From Primula veris (lineage: Eukaryota; Streptophyta; Magnoliopsida; Ericales; Primulaceae): a stretch of 64,000 bases of DNA. Position 1 is the first letter of the stretch; every line of letters starts with the position of its first letter. The position numbers and the translations under genes are program-made. Under the pieces are notes generated by a model. The model saw only the letters and a program-made list of their open reading frames with translations. It was not told where the DNA came from and searched no databases. Shown one piece after another: positions 10,020-19,637 of this stretch. The stretch spans positions 12,276,001-12,340,000 of the forward strand of contig OY821751.1 of the NCBI GenBank assembly GCA_963682055.1. Reading direction: 5' to 3'.

Positions 10020-10980
10020 AATACTATGAGATTCTCAACATGGCCGAAGTGCCTAAGAAATACTATGAAATCCCGTAAATGGCGTGTTACCGAAGGAACG
10101 TCTAGGGATACTATGAGATTCTCAACATGGCCGAAGTGCCTAAGAAATACTATGAAATCCCGTAAATGGCGTGTTACCGAAGGAACGTCTAGGGATACTA
10201 TGAGATTCTCAACATGGCCGAAGTGCCTAGGAATACTATGAAATCCCGTAAATGGCGTGTTACCGAAGGAACGTCTAGGGATACTATGAAATTCCCAACA
10301 TGGCCGAAGTGCCTAGGAATATTATGAAAGTCCGTAAATGGCGTGTTACCGAAGGAACGTCTAGGCATACTATGAAATTCCCAACATGGCCGAAGTGCCT
10401 AGGAATACTATGAAATCCCGTAAATGGCGTGTTACCGAAGGAACGTCTAGGGATACTATGAAATTCCCAACATGGCCGAAGTGCCTAGGAATATTATGAA
10501 AGTCCGTAAATGGCGTGTTACCGAAGGAACGTCTAGGCATACTATGAAATTCCCAACATGGCCGAAGTGCCTAGGAATACTATGAAATCCCGTAAATGGC
10601 GTGTTACCGAAGGAACGTCTAGGGATACTATGAAATTCCCAACATGGCCGAAGTGCCTAGGAATATTATGAAAGTCCGTAAATGGCGTGTTACCGAAGGA
10701 ACGTCTAGGCATACTATGAAATTCCCAACATGGCCGAAGTGCCTAGGAATACTATGAAATCCCGTAAATGGCGTGTTACCGAAGGAACGTCTAGGGATAC
10801 TATGAAATTCCCAACATGGCCGAAGTGCCTAGGAATATTATGAAAGTCCGTAAATGGCGTGTTACCGAAGGAACGTCTAGGCATACTATGAAATTCCCAA
10901 CATGGCCGAAGTGCCTAGGAATACTATGAAATTCCCAACATGGCGTGTTACCGAAGGAACGCCTAGGAATACTATGAAAT
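10020..10980 (+). repeat. Tandem array of about 11 units, 86-87 bp, with a 172-bp higher-order period
   Basis: Each unit contains TACTATGAAAT, CCCAACATGGCCGAAGTGCC, CGTAAATGGCGTGTTACCG and AAGGAACGTCTAGG. The first units start at 10021, 10108 and 10195, an 87-bp period that keeps a reading frame open. Later units are 86 bp. From 10281 two unit types alternate (GGATACTATG...ATATTATGAAAGTCC and GGCATACTATG...ATACTATGAAATCCC), and landmark positions 10321, 10493, 10665 and 10837 are exactly 172 bp apart. The array starts about 100 bp after the gag-pol stop. Arrays in this position are known from Tat-lineage elements and can seed satellite DNA. The short plus frame over the first units is a by-product of the 87-bp period. 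Confidence 0.95.
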
Positions 10981-11104
10981 TTATGTGCAGGTACAATGCA
11001 AGGAAGTATTCAGGTCCACTTTACGACGGCAATGCAATATATATTGGCTACAACGATGAAGGAGAATCAATCTAAACAACAAAACATCAACAAAAAGCAT
11101 CTCC

Positions 11105-11302
11105 AAAACAGGAATAACGAAATAACAAATGATTTGGCAAGGAAAAACCGATCCGATCAATTAAACAGCAATACGGTAATGGAAAGGTACAAAACAGGAA
11201 TAACGAAATAACAAATGATTTGGCAAGGAAAAACCGATCCGATCAATTAAACAGCAATACGGTAATGGAAAGGTACAAAACAGGAATAAAGAAATCACAT
11301 AT
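11105..11302 (+). repeat. Second 86-bp tandem repeat (two full units and a part)
   Basis: AAAACAGGAATAACGAAATA starts at 11105 and 11191, and a variant starts at 11277, giving exactly 86 bp between copies. The unit is unrelated in sequence to the array just upstream but has the same length. Confidence 0.9.
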
Positions 11303-11361
11303 ATAATCCTCGCCCGCATTACGGAGGCAACAAGAAGATCAGCGGCACTAAAGAGATTCAG

Positions 11362-12012
11362 TTAAGAAGAACTACTGCAGGAGGAGCACGACGGTAATTG
11401 ACCGAGCTCAATCTCTTCGTCGTCCGTCGTTGTATACCCATCAGACTCATCACCATCAAAACGCTCCTCAGAAATGAGGGCATCAAAATTGGTCGTATGA
11501 GCCCCAACACAAGTCAGCGTCTGAAGCCGCGCCTTGAACTCGGCTTCTTTGGCGGACTCGTGAGCATCCGAGGCCGCTTTACGGCGATCATCGTCAAAGG
11601 AGAGGTCACGGCGAGCTTCAATCACAGCTGCGGAAGCATCGTATCTGGCGCGGGACAAACGGAAATACTTCACCAACACGTTGGCCTTGGTCACAAGCAA
11701 CTTTAATTTGCCGAAGTACTCGCCTTTTGCACGCCAATATCGATCCAAACGACGCTCCTGAACCTCAACAGCATGCTCGGCACGGCGAACATATTCTCGA
11801 AAAGAGGCCGCCTGTGTTTTCAGCTTGGTCCGCAGTCGAGCACATTGGTCGGTCAATTTGACATTTTTGCTCATCAAAACAATGTAGGGCCACCTGTCAG
11901 GCACCTCACTAGCCGCACCAGATGAGACCTCGTCCCGGGCAGCACCAGTAGGTCCTAACCCCGGGTTAACTAGGCATGGAGAACCAGCCTGGTGCGACGT
12001 AGTAGCATGTGC
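11362..12012 (-). CDS. Antisense coiled-coil exon of the Tat element (possible terminal exon C)
   Basis: A minus-strand open frame with a plausible acceptor (pyrimidine run, TATAG then GCACATGC) at 12013/12012 and a stop at 11362. From the acceptor it reads AHATTSHQAGSPCLVNP, followed by an alpha-helical, charged region (KLTDQCARLRTKLKTQAASF, then RRAEHAVEVQERRLDRYWRA) that looks like a coiled coil. It ends in an acidic, serine-rich tail. There is no strong ATG at the head, which favours an exon over a stand-alone gene. It follows the other antisense genes on the same strand and enters in phase 0. I do not recognise a named domain or function. Confidence 0.5.
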   Translation of the reverse strand, partial: AHATTSHQAGSPCLVNPGLGPTGAARDEVSSGAASEVPDRWPYIVLMSKNVKLTDQCARLRTKLKTQAASFREYVRRAEHAVEVQERRLDRYWRAKGEYFGKLKLLVTKANVLVKYFRLSRARYDASAAVIEARRDLSFDDDRRKAASDAHESAKEAEFKARLQTLTCVGAHTTNFDALISEERFDGDESDGYTTTDDEEIELGQLPSCSSCSSSS

Positions 12013-12056
12013 CTATAAAAAAAAGGGGGGGAGGAGAAGAACGAGAAGAGATGAAG

Positions 12057-12089
<33 letters not shown>
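12057..12089 (+). repeat. Poly(A) run, 33 bp
   Basis: A pure A run on the plus strand, hence a poly(T) run on the minus strand, just upstream of the acceptor of the preceding minus-strand exon. Such tracts can serve as pyrimidine tracts or may simply have expanded by slippage. Confidence 0.95.
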
Positions 12090-12090
<1 letters not shown>

Positions 12091-12144
12091 GAGAAGAGAC
12101 ATTTTTATAACAAGATACAAAGAAAACGACAACAAGCTATTTTA

Positions 12145-12738
12145 TTACTCCGACAACCCCTCAGCAGACGCCGAAGTCTCTACTACATCGGCAAAATGAA
12201 TTTCTCGCAATGAATTAATTTGCGTCCCCAAACGCTCACGAATGACCGCCTCGATTCGGTTCAAAGCAACAGTGGTTTCAGTCACCCCGGCCTTCGCATC
12301 AACCATGCGCTCTGCCCGGGATACACCACTCATTCCTTTTATAAGCTCAATCACCTCTAAAGCGCGAGCTCGGGCCCAATACGCTTTGACAAAGGATAGC
12401 AGCAGGTCCGCGTCCTCGAAAACGGCCCCAAGGACCAAGGTCAAGCTCGTCACACGACCTCGGGCTTCATCACGAGAACGTCGTAGGGCACCGAGAAGTT
12501 CCTTCGCTTTACCCTTATTTGCCGTGTAATGGGCGGTCTTTTTACTAAATTTCTCTCCCAAATCACGTAACCGGATCGCCAGGTTGGAAATATGAATATT
12601 CAGCCCCTCGATTTCCTGATAGGCACAAGTCAATTTCGCGGTAAGGGACGCGTTAGACCTTTCCAAATCCTCCATTACGTCACCTACACTACGACTAGGC
12701 GAGGTCCAGACCACCATGGCAAGGGGGTTATTAGGTAC
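12145..12738 (-). CDS. Antisense coiled-coil exon of the Tat element (possible terminal exon B)
   Basis: A minus-strand frame that begins after the acceptor TTGTCAG (exon from 12738, phase 0) and ends at a stop at 12145. It reads VPNNPLAMVVWTSPSRSVGD, followed by a long helix-forming region (VMEDLERSNASLTAKLTCAY and following heptads, then EVIELIKGMSGVSRAERMVD) ending in SASAEGLSE. If it is an independent gene, the first ATG would be the one in PLAMVVW. A TTG-started extension to 12810 is open but weak. The layout (short head, coiled coil, stop) parallels the exons at 11362-12012 and 12939-13550. Function unknown. Confidence 0.5.
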   Translation of the reverse strand, partial: VPNNPLAMVVWTSPSRSVGDVMEDLERSNASLTAKLTCAYQEIEGLNIHISNLAIRLRDLGEKFSKKTAHYTANKGKAKELLGALRRSRDEARGRVTSLTLVLGAVFEDADLLLSFVKAYWARARALEVIELIKGMSGVSRAERMVDAKAGVTETTVALNRIEAVIRERLGTQINSLREIHFADVVETSASAEGLSE

Positions 12739-12868
12739 CTGACAATATTTTGTTTTCATATCCTTCAAAATATGACGACCATCAAAAGAAATTGACCCAA
12801 GCAAGCCCAATAGAAAGCAACCATAACACTTATATTATCACTCCCCCAAAAGAATCTGTTTCTAGATA

Positions 12869-12869
<1 letters not shown>

Positions 12870-12917
<48 letters not shown>
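12870..12917 (+). repeat. Poly(A) run, 48 bp
   Basis: A pure A run between two minus-strand coiled-coil exons. It is the longest mononucleotide run in the window apart from interrupted tracts. On the minus strand it is poly(T), upstream of the exon at 12738. Its true length may differ in the organism because such runs are hard to sequence. Confidence 0.95.
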
Positions 12918-12921
<4 letters not shown>

Positions 12922-12938
12922 CAATGCCAGAAATATAG

Positions 12939-15377
12939 TCAAGGTTCCACCTGAGGAGATGTTGGTGGGGGAACAGTAGAATCCGGCCGAGGAGACGACG
13001 CGGTCGACATAACTTGAGGACGCAGCGCTGTCGAAATTGTCTGCCCCGGTAGCCGCGGAAGCTCTTCTTCACGAAGATTCGCCCAGTCCAAGGGTTTCGG
13101 CGGTGCCCCATGCGGACACGGGTACACCAACTCCGACCACGCCCTATCCGACAGAGGAACATTCGCGAAGTTGAGCGCCCGCACATGAGCGCAGTATACA
13201 GAAAAGTTGGCCATCATCGCTAACTTTTTCCGCTCCTCCGCCTGTGCCGTTTTCAGGGCAGACACCTTAGCCTTTTCGGCTTCCACATCCTCAGCCAGGA
13301 GCAAGTTCTCCTCCTCTACTTCGCCGTACTTAGCGGCCATGCTCTCTTTTTCCTCCCTCAATTTCTCGACCTCCTCGGTCAGGTGCAGGAAGTCCACCGA
13401 CAGTTTGTCATAATTCTCGCCCAGGGTTTTCTTCTCGGCGACCAATTTCTCCTTATCGGCCTCAAGATTATCCTTCTCGGCCACCAATTTCTCTTTCTCA
13501 GCCCCGAGAGCTCCCAGCTGATCCCGTAGTGCCACGGCACTCACAGCAATCTGCACTTTAACACATTAGTTTCCAAATAAAATACAAGTACCCAACCTAT
13601 ATAGTGCAATACAAGCCCCACATACCCTCAGCGCATCCGCATGGGCCTGCTCTATCACTGACATTGTAGGTTGGGCAGATAGCTTTTCTGCATTCTTAAA
13701 CACAAGGGGTTTCAGAGCCGTATAACCCATCTTCAGCGTTCTCGGTTGATCCAGCAGTTCACCCCTACATCGGTCAATGTACCGGGTCATTGCAATCCCA
13801 TCCACCGACCCCTTCTCTGATCCGTCGAGAGCCTCACCCTCGACACCCACCACATCATCCCCGGCATTCTCTTCGCTGCCTTCCCTCCCCACCCCCACGT
13901 CCTCCTCCAACGGCTCAATCTCAGGGGCCCTATGCTCGATCTCTTCCTCATTACGGAGGGGCGAGCACACGGACAACTCTATCGGACCCTCGGTGGGGAT
14001 AGGCGAGATGACCGGCAAAGTCATCGTACTATCTCCCATATTCGTCAAGAGGTTCATATATCCGAATACATCGTCGACCGACCCCTGAAACACAATAATA
14101 CCCATAGACCGGGCAAGAGCGAGGGTAACCAATTGAGAAGTCAGTAGCTGAAACAAGACGACTAATAAAGCAAAGCACTAGCGAACCAAATGACAAACCA
14201 CCAAAAGACAGGAAAATCATAATACATATACACATACCTCGCCCGGAGCAGAGGCATCCTCGGCGGTATCCCCTTGAGCAACGGCAAACACCCCCTCGCC
14301 CGAGCCAACGTTAGCCTCTTCCTCGGTAACCGACGTATCAGTTCCCCTAGCCCTCTTCGTTGTTTCAACGACAGGCTCAGCTGCGCGACGCTTAGAACGA
14401 ACAGCTCTTTTCCCAAGCCGAGTAGCACACCGAGCCTGTACCACCTTTAAAAATTCCTCCTCGGGCTCTTTCGGGATCTCGGGTGCCGGATTCCCCTTGG
14501 TCACCGACCCCATAGGGTACCCGAGCAACATGGGAGCCGTACGACTCGCAGGATCAGGCGTAGGTCCCGGCCCCCACCATTTCCAAAGAGCTAACAAAGC
14601 CTCTACATTAGGAGCGCCGAGATCTGGCATAGTGGGAGCATTGGTAGCCGGTCCAGGAATCTGGTGTCCCGGACAAGCCCATTCACCAGACGCAATAACA
14701 ATACCGAGATTGCGCTCTTTGTTGGTATCCGGCAAACCGATAACGAGCCGGCAAAAGGCACGCAGAGTCTTCAAATACGAGCTGCGACGCTCAAAGCTCA
14801 GACTATAGACTCCAAAGACGTCCTTCAGTTCAATCGGTATTCCGGACAACTCTGATAGCCTTTGGATACCATTCAGAGTACGGTAACCATTTAGGGCCAG
14901 TTGGGCCGGAGCAATTTGGACGGCCTCAAAGAACGAGGCCACCCAATTTGTAAAGGGCAGTCGAAGACCCCCAGTAAAGAAGGCCGACGACCGCACAGCT
15001 ACCTCGCCGGCGGGAACAAATCCCAGCACCTCCTCGTCCGATATAGGAAGCCGAATATGTACGTTGTCGGGTATTCCGGCGAGTTCCTTAAAATCCTTCT
15101 CCACGAATGTGCCAACTTGGGCCACGCTTTGGGTCAAAATTTCCTATACAAAGATCATCAACAGTCCATCAATATACTAACCAAATACACAAACCAGAAC
15201 CACATCAGTAGAACGAGAGCCACCCCCCCCCCCCATGCACATTATATCAGAATCATCAGACATATATAGCTAACCTGAACCATATACCAACGACACACCT
15301 ATGACCACAACGACAAATCAAATACAACCCCTACAAGCGGAAAAGGGGGAGAACGAAAAATCACTTACAGTTATCAT
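12939..15377 (-). CDS. Spliced antisense gene of the Tat element, about 661 residues, Transposase_28-like
   Basis: Four exons on the minus strand join in frame: 15377-15369 (ATGATAACT), 15143-14238, 14084-13626 and 13550-12939. Donors read GTAAGTGA, GTATGTGT and GTATGTGG. Acceptors read TATAG, TTTCAG and GTGCAG. All introns fall between codons. The sum is 1986 nt. Exon 2 carries a region (FFTGGLRLPFTNWVASFFEA, then YRTLNGIQRLSELSGI) resembling the plant 'putative gypsy type transposon' domain (Pfam Transposase_28), known from antisense genes in Grande-like elements. Its tail is basic (KRAVRSKRRAAEPVVETTKR), possibly nuclear. Exon 3 is acidic. Exon 4 is a strong coiled coil (KEKLVAEKDNLEADKEKLVA onward) with a C-terminal CPHGAPPKPLDWAN segment. 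The first exon could start further upstream, because the frame stays open to 15545. The biochemical role is unknown. The family match is from memory and should be checked. Confidence 0.7.
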
Positions 15378-15545
15378 TATGAGCAAGCAAGCGCGAACAG
15401 CAGCAACTCTTCCAACAAAACCACGAAACCCTAGAGCAAGCGGCCGAACTCTTTTCCCTTTTTGGCGGGAAAAATATGCTTTAGAGAGAGAGATATTTTC
15501 TTCAGCAAATTTTGTGATAAAAATAAACAGGATTACTTGGCACAA

Positions 15546-16085
15546 TAAAAAGGAGTGGTGTCACAAAAGGAATAAAATAATAACCGTCCTTTCGTGTACC
15601 AGAGGTTCGCCCCTTTTCCAACCATACAAAAGTCAACAACCGCTGCTCTTTTTAACATTTCAACGCTCCAGATTTCGCCACGTCAGCGCATATCCCACTA
15701 CCCAAGGCAGTTCACATCATTACACCTAAATAAACGGCCAGTGGACCCTACCACGAAAAGCTTCCCACATACGCTACCAATATTATCACACAAAGAATGT
15801 CCCCCGATAAAGTTCCTCGACTCCCAACCATTTCTTACCCAAATGGCATACCGAACAAGGTGAACGAAGACCGTTTCTAGCTTAATGGCAGGGAGCATCA
15901 AGTCTAACAACGCTCTTCGGGGGGATAACCGGGCACATTGTTCGATGTATGCTCAAAAAAAAAAAAAAAAAGAAAGAGAAGCAAGCAGGAAATAAAATAG
16001 GACAGAATCAAATGCAAGACAAGTTTTATTCATCCACAAAGGGGGAAACACAAACAATACAACAGAAAAAGAAAATACACACATC
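15546..16085. other. Region upstream of the spliced antisense gene
   Basis: No convincing gene is seen. On the minus strand this would hold the promoter of the spliced antisense gene. AT-rich stretches near 15480-15560 could supply a TATA element, but I see no single clear box. A short A run lies at 15955-15970. Confidence 0.4.
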
Positions 16086-16448
16086 CTACTTTTTCGAACT
16101 ATCCCCCATAGCAACATCCCTCTTCGCCAAAAGTTCCTCCAGACGCTCATTCTCCCTAACCAAACGAGAAATCGCCATCTCAGCCTGTTTTAAGGCGTAA
16201 GACTGAGACTCGCATTTTTGTTCGGCCTTGAAACGGGCAGTGCCCTCCTCGTCCCAATATTGTTTAAGCCTCCTCGCTTCAGTCCGAGCACATATGAGAT
16301 CATGTTTCAGCCATGACATCTCAATTTCTTTTAGTTGAAGAGGAGTCAAATCCTCCTCCCCAAAGCCAGGGGGACGAGGTAGCAAAAAGGTAGGCTCCTC
16401 TTCCATAAGGGTTTTCTTTTTGGAGGCAGACCTAGTGATGGGAGCCAT
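16086..16448 (-). CDS. Short antisense coiled-coil protein, 120 residues
   Basis: A single-exon minus-strand gene. The ATG at 16448 (GAGATGGC, a good plant start context) gives MAPITRSASKKKTLMEEEPT. A helical, charged region follows (LICARTEARRLKQYWDEEGT, then ISRLVRENERLEELLAKRDV), and the protein ends GDSSKK. An in-frame upstream ATG at 16475 adds nine residues, but the later start has the better context. A TATA box lies about 70 bases upstream. The protein is predicted to be a soluble coiled coil and may pair with itself or with its neighbours in the same element. No domain recognised. Confidence 0.6.
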   Translation of the reverse strand: MAPITRSASKKKTLMEEEPTFLLPRPPGFGEEDLTPLQLKEIEMSWLKHDLICARTEARRLKQYWDEEGTARFKAEQKCESQSYALKQAEMAISRLVRENERLEELLAKRDVAMGDSSKK

Positions 16449-16516
16449 CTCACGCAAAAGCAAGTTAGAAAACAAGAAGAGGTAGAAATTGATAATGAGA
16501 TACAGGCAATAGGGAG

Positions 16517-16527
16517 CATTTATAGAG
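16517..16527 (-). promoter_or_regulatory. TATA box of an antisense coiled-coil gene
   Basis: The minus strand reads CTCTATAAATGCTCCC, a canonical TATA box followed by a C-rich stretch, about 70 bases upstream of the ATG at 16448. The same layout precedes the four other short antisense genes. Confidence 0.65.
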
Positions 16528-16667
16528 AATCAGAAGGCACAAAATACGAAGAGTTCCAATGGTTCACAAGACAGGCACGAGATACGAAAAGATACAACTG
16601 ATTCATTAAATACAGAAGATAAAACACAAATGGCAAAAGGGGAAATACATAAGAAAACCAGCCCAAT

Positions 16668-17147
16668 CTAAGGATCAATGGGTGGAAAAACCGAACTGCC
16701 AGACCGAGAGAAGGCAATACGAGCAGAACAATTCAGCCTAGCTTGATAGGAATCGTTCATGGCGACCAAATCGTCATTCTCCGAGGAGAGCCTATTATTT
16801 TCCGAGGTAAGAACCCTGACGCGTTCCACGAGCCGAGCATTCTTTACCATTAGGTTAGCGAGGCCCTGAGGAGAGTTGTCAAACTCATCTTGAGAATGGT
16901 CCCAAATTTCCTCGGCATCATACCAGGAGTTGGCCAGATGGTTTCTCTGCAGCAACAAGTGATCGAGCTGGCGACTCAGTGCCGAGATCTCGGTCCACTT
17001 CACCGTCTCTTCGGGATAAGAGCCGAACAGGCTCAAGGCCAAAACGCCATACTCTTTCTCAAGCCTTGCCATCCGACTGCGGACCCGAGATACCTCAGTA
17101 TCCAAGCCCTTCATCTGAGCATGATATCTCACCACAGGTCCAGACAT
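16668..17147 (-). CDS. Short antisense coiled-coil protein, 159 residues
   Basis: A minus-strand frame from ATG 17147: MSGPVVRYHAQMKGLDTEVS, then helix-forming stretches (RVRSRMARLEKEYGVLALSL, LSRQLDHLLLQRNHLANSWY, RVRVLTSENNRLSSENDDLV) and the end SVFPPIDP. The MSGP start and the general layout match the gene at 18269-18562, so the two are probably ancient paralogs. It resembles myosin-tail-like coiled coils only in composition. A TATA box lies about 100 bases upstream. Role unknown. Confidence 0.6.
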   Translation of the reverse strand: MSGPVVRYHAQMKGLDTEVSRVRSRMARLEKEYGVLALSLFGSYPEETVKWTEISALSRQLDHLLLQRNHLANSWYDAEEIWDHSQDEFDNSPQGLANLMVKNARLVERVRVLTSENNRLSSENDDLVAMNDSYQARLNCSARIAFSRSGSSVFPPIDP

Positions 17148-17242
17148 TCTGGGAAATTGTTTAGTATGGAAGAAAATAAAGGGCTAAAGAAGAGAGAAGC
17201 AAAACGAAAAAAGAGATGATAAGCTACCCAAGAAAAGAGGGT

Positions 17243-17252
17243 ACTTATAGAA
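17243..17252 (-). promoter_or_regulatory. TATA box of an antisense coiled-coil gene
   Basis: The minus strand reads CGTTCTATAAGTACCCTC. The box is about 100 bases upstream of the ATG at 17147 and is followed by a C-rich stretch, as at the sister genes. Confidence 0.55.
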
Positions 17253-17522
17253 CGAAGAGTATGATATTTTATAACCTTGCTTGGGAAATTGCATATTTCC
17301 TGACATGATGTGGGAGGCATGTGCATTTCCTGACCTACTAGGGAGCAGGCACATATGTTTGACAGTGATGGGGACATCTATTGACATCTGAGACTACAGT
17401 GCAGAAGAGATAAAGACGAGATATTCAAAGATCTAGATCCCAGACAAACAACAAACCACACGTACGATATAAAAAGAAAAGGGCAAAAATACTTTTCATT
17501 AATGAAGATGGAATACATCATT

Positions 17523-17652
17523 ATCTATTACATCGAAATCTATTACATTGAGGTCTATTACATCCGAGATAAAAATCTATTACATCGAGGTCTATTACAT
17601 CGAGGTCTATTACATTGAGGTCTATTACATCCGAAAAAGATCTATTACATCC
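17523..17652 (+). repeat. Short tandem repeat TCTATTACATCGAGG
   Basis: About eight copies of TCTATTACATYSRRG with 14-20 bp spacing, some interrupted by GATAAAAA. It lies in the gap between two antisense genes. No coding sense. Confidence 0.85.
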
Positions 17653-17704
17653 AAGAAGAGCTAGTACAGAAGATCAGGCAAAGGATCAACTATATCAGCT
17701 GACC

Positions 17705-18265
17705 AAGTGAGCAGGAGACGCCAAAAAGAAAAAGTAAGAAGAAAGAGAAAGGAAAATCAAGAAGAGGAAAAGAAGAAGAATGCAAGAAACGAAGGAAAGA
17801 AGCATAAAAAGAAAACAAAAAGGGAAGAAAGAAGCGAAGAGGAGGAACATAAAGAAGAAGTGATAAGAAAGAAGAGTCAAAAAAAGAAAAATGACAAAAA
17901 CCCTAGATGTAACACAAAACCCTTAGGATCACAGGGCTGATTGTAACATCATAGTGGTGCAAAAAAAAAAAGAAAAAGAGTGACGGGAGAGAAGATGAAG
18001 AAAAAGAAAGAGGAGGCACAGAAGAAAAACAGATGAGAAGAAGATTAAGAGATGAAGGAGACAGACAAATAAAAAGAAAGTCAATAAAACAAAAAAGAAA
18101 CGGAAAAAGAAAAGAATAAAAAGAGAGAGAAAACAGAGTATAAAAAGAAAATACAAGAGAGGAAGAGGAAGAAATGATGGAAACGGAGAAATAAAAAAAA
18201 AAAGAGGAAGAGGAAGAGATAGGAAAAGAAGGGGAAAAGCAGAGAAAAATAAAAAAGAAGGGAGA
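17705..18265 (+). repeat. 560-bp purine-rich tract
   Basis: The plus strand is almost wholly A and G (runs such as AAGAAGAAAGAGAAAGG), so the minus strand is C/T rich. It lies just downstream of the antisense gene ending at 18269. Open frames on both strands encode only lysine/glutamate or phenylalanine/leucine repeats and are compositional. It could form triplex DNA or act as an accessory purine tract, but no specific role is shown. Confidence 0.8.
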
Positions 18266-18268
18266 AGG

Positions 18269-18562
18269 TTAGGGGGAAGTCGATCGGTATCGATGAGAGG
18301 GCCCGGCAGAGACATCCCTGTCCCTCAGTGTCGGGTTCCCCCTTAGCATCTCATTCTCTTCGACTAAAGCCTGACGAGCACGTCGGCAGTAAGCCAGTTC
18401 GGATCTTAGCCAAGTTAATTCCCGAACCATCTCGGTATGGTGATAACGCATCACCTTCAATTCCTCCTCGGCATCCCTCAACAGCCTTTGTACATGGTTA
18501 TAGGAGGCCTCAAAGGCCTCCACTTGCAAAGCTAATGCTGATGGGGTGAAAGGACCAGACAT
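18269..18562 (-). CDS. Short antisense coiled-coil protein, 97 residues
   Basis: The minus-strand ATG at 18562 gives MSGPFTPSALALQVEAFEAS, then a heptad-like helix (YNHVQRLLRDAEEELKVMRY, RELTWLRSELAYCRRARQAL) and a polar tail. The MSGP start pairs it with the gene at 16668. An upstream in-frame ATG at 18634 would add a hydrophobic stretch (STILIILF) and lies too close to one of the two TATA candidates, so 18562 is preferred. Role unknown. Confidence 0.6.
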   Translation of the reverse strand: MSGPFTPSALALQVEAFEASYNHVQRLLRDAEEELKVMRYHHTEMVRELTWLRSELAYCRRARQALVEENEMLRGNPTLRDRDVSAGPSHRYRSTSP

Positions 18563-18585
18563 CTTAGGGAAATTATAAGATGAGG

Positions 18586-18656
18586 GTCTATATATGGGGG
18601 AAAATAATATGATGAGAATTGTGGATGTAACCATGCTGTAAGCAGGTATTTATAGA
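18586..18656 (-). promoter_or_regulatory. Two TATA candidates upstream of an antisense gene
   Basis: On the minus strand, GATCTATAAATACC (18646-18655) lies about 85 bases upstream of the ATG at 18562, and CCCCATATATAGACCC (18586-18602) lies about 25 bases upstream. The first has the spacing seen at the sister genes. Confidence 0.55.
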
Positions 18657-18922
18657 TCAAGCGTATGAGGGCTGGTATTGAGAGTCGCAACCGTTCGCCA
18701 ATGGGTATTCAGAAGCAACGGCACTCAAAAGAGGTGACTGTTCAAGAGAAACGTTTGGATTCCCAAAAGACTCTAAAAAAGCGTGAGTAATTAAAAGCCA
18801 CACCTGTTCAAGAAACGTTTGGATTCTTACCAATATTTAAAGGGGGTAAGTAATAATGGCAGCAAAACACGCGTCATTTTTGGGAAGGACGGCGGATCGA
18901 ATAAATATCCCAGATCTTTTGC

Positions 18923-19020
18923 GCAAGGCTCAAGAAAGCCTTGGTGATTGGGATTTTCTATGCACAAGGCTCAAGAAAGCCTTGGTGATTGGGATTTTCT
19001 ATGCACAAGGCTCAAGAAAT
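18923..19020 (+). repeat. 41-bp direct repeat, 2.4 copies
   Basis: CAAGGCTCAAGAAAGCCTTG starts at 18924 and 18965, and a partial copy starts at 19006. The unit includes TGATTGGGATTTTCTATG. A related CAAGGCCCAAGAAAAGC occurs near 19075. Noncoding. Confidence 0.9.
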
Positions 19021-19238
19021 CCTATTAGTCCCTAGATATAAAGAGTAAGGAGGTCCAATGGATAAGATCAAACGCAAGGCCCAAGAAAAGCATTAATGAG
19101 GCCACAAGCGTGCGCAGTCAAAATAAATTGCATTGGGAAAGTAATTCAAATATAAACAAGAAAAAGAAATCTTTATTAATTGGTTGATACTTCGTTACAG
19201 AAGAAGCACAAAGAGGAAATACAATGAAAACAATAAAA

Positions 19239-19577
19239 TCATTTCATAGAAGGGCCCGCTTCGTCATTCGGCTTCCGTTTCGACCGAGCATACACTTCCT
19301 TAAGGGCCAATTTGTAAGCCCTTTTGGAAGCGAGCTGCCTATCCCTGGAGGCCTCGAGCTCTTTGATCCGGGCACGAGCACGAATACTGTCAAGCAAAGA
19401 CCTTTGGTGCTCCTTCTCTAGGGCATCCAATCGCTCGTCTAGTTCGGCGGCCCGACGAGCTTCCACTGACAGCCGGGCAACCCTCTTTTCGAGATAACGC
19501 ACCTTCTGAACTTCCTCTTCCAGACGGGTAACGTATTCAGGAAGGTTGTCACCATACTTTTCAAGAGGAGAAGCCAT
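19239..19577 (-). CDS. Short antisense coiled-coil protein, 112 residues
   Basis: The minus-strand ATG at 19577 (AAATGGC context) gives MASPLEKYGDNLPEYVTRLE, then a long helix (EEVQKVRYLEKRVARLSVEA, RAAELDERLDALEKEHQRSL) and a basic end SKRAYKLALKEVYARSKRKP. The C-terminal block is shared with the gene at 19881-20201 (AKRAYKLAFKELHARSKPSS), which shows that the two are tandem paralogs. The 30-residue extension to 19664 spans the TATA box and is rejected. Role unknown. Confidence 0.65.
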   Translation of the reverse strand: MASPLEKYGDNLPEYVTRLEEEVQKVRYLEKRVARLSVEARRAAELDERLDALEKEHQRSLLDSIRARARIKELEASRDRQLASKRAYKLALKEVYARSKRKPNDEAGPSMK

Positions 19578-19627
19578 TTGCTCGTTAGTAAAGAATGAAC
19601 TGCACAAAAGATACTGGGACAGTCCCC

Positions 19628-19637
19628 TTTTATAAGA
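19628..19637 (-). promoter_or_regulatory. TATA box of an antisense coiled-coil gene
   Basis: The minus strand reads CTTATAAAAGGGGACTG, about 55 bases upstream of the ATG at 19577. The TATAAAAGGGG form is shared with the sister gene's CTATAAAGGGG. Confidence 0.65.

Noticed and set aside
10008..10241. Open frame over the first satellite units (29-residue repeats)
   Set aside because: It is a by-product of an 87-bp period divisible by three. It ends when the period becomes 86 bp.
17695..18315. Minus-strand hydrophobic and plus-strand lysine/glutamate frames
   Set aside because: They reflect the purine/pyrimidine strand bias only.
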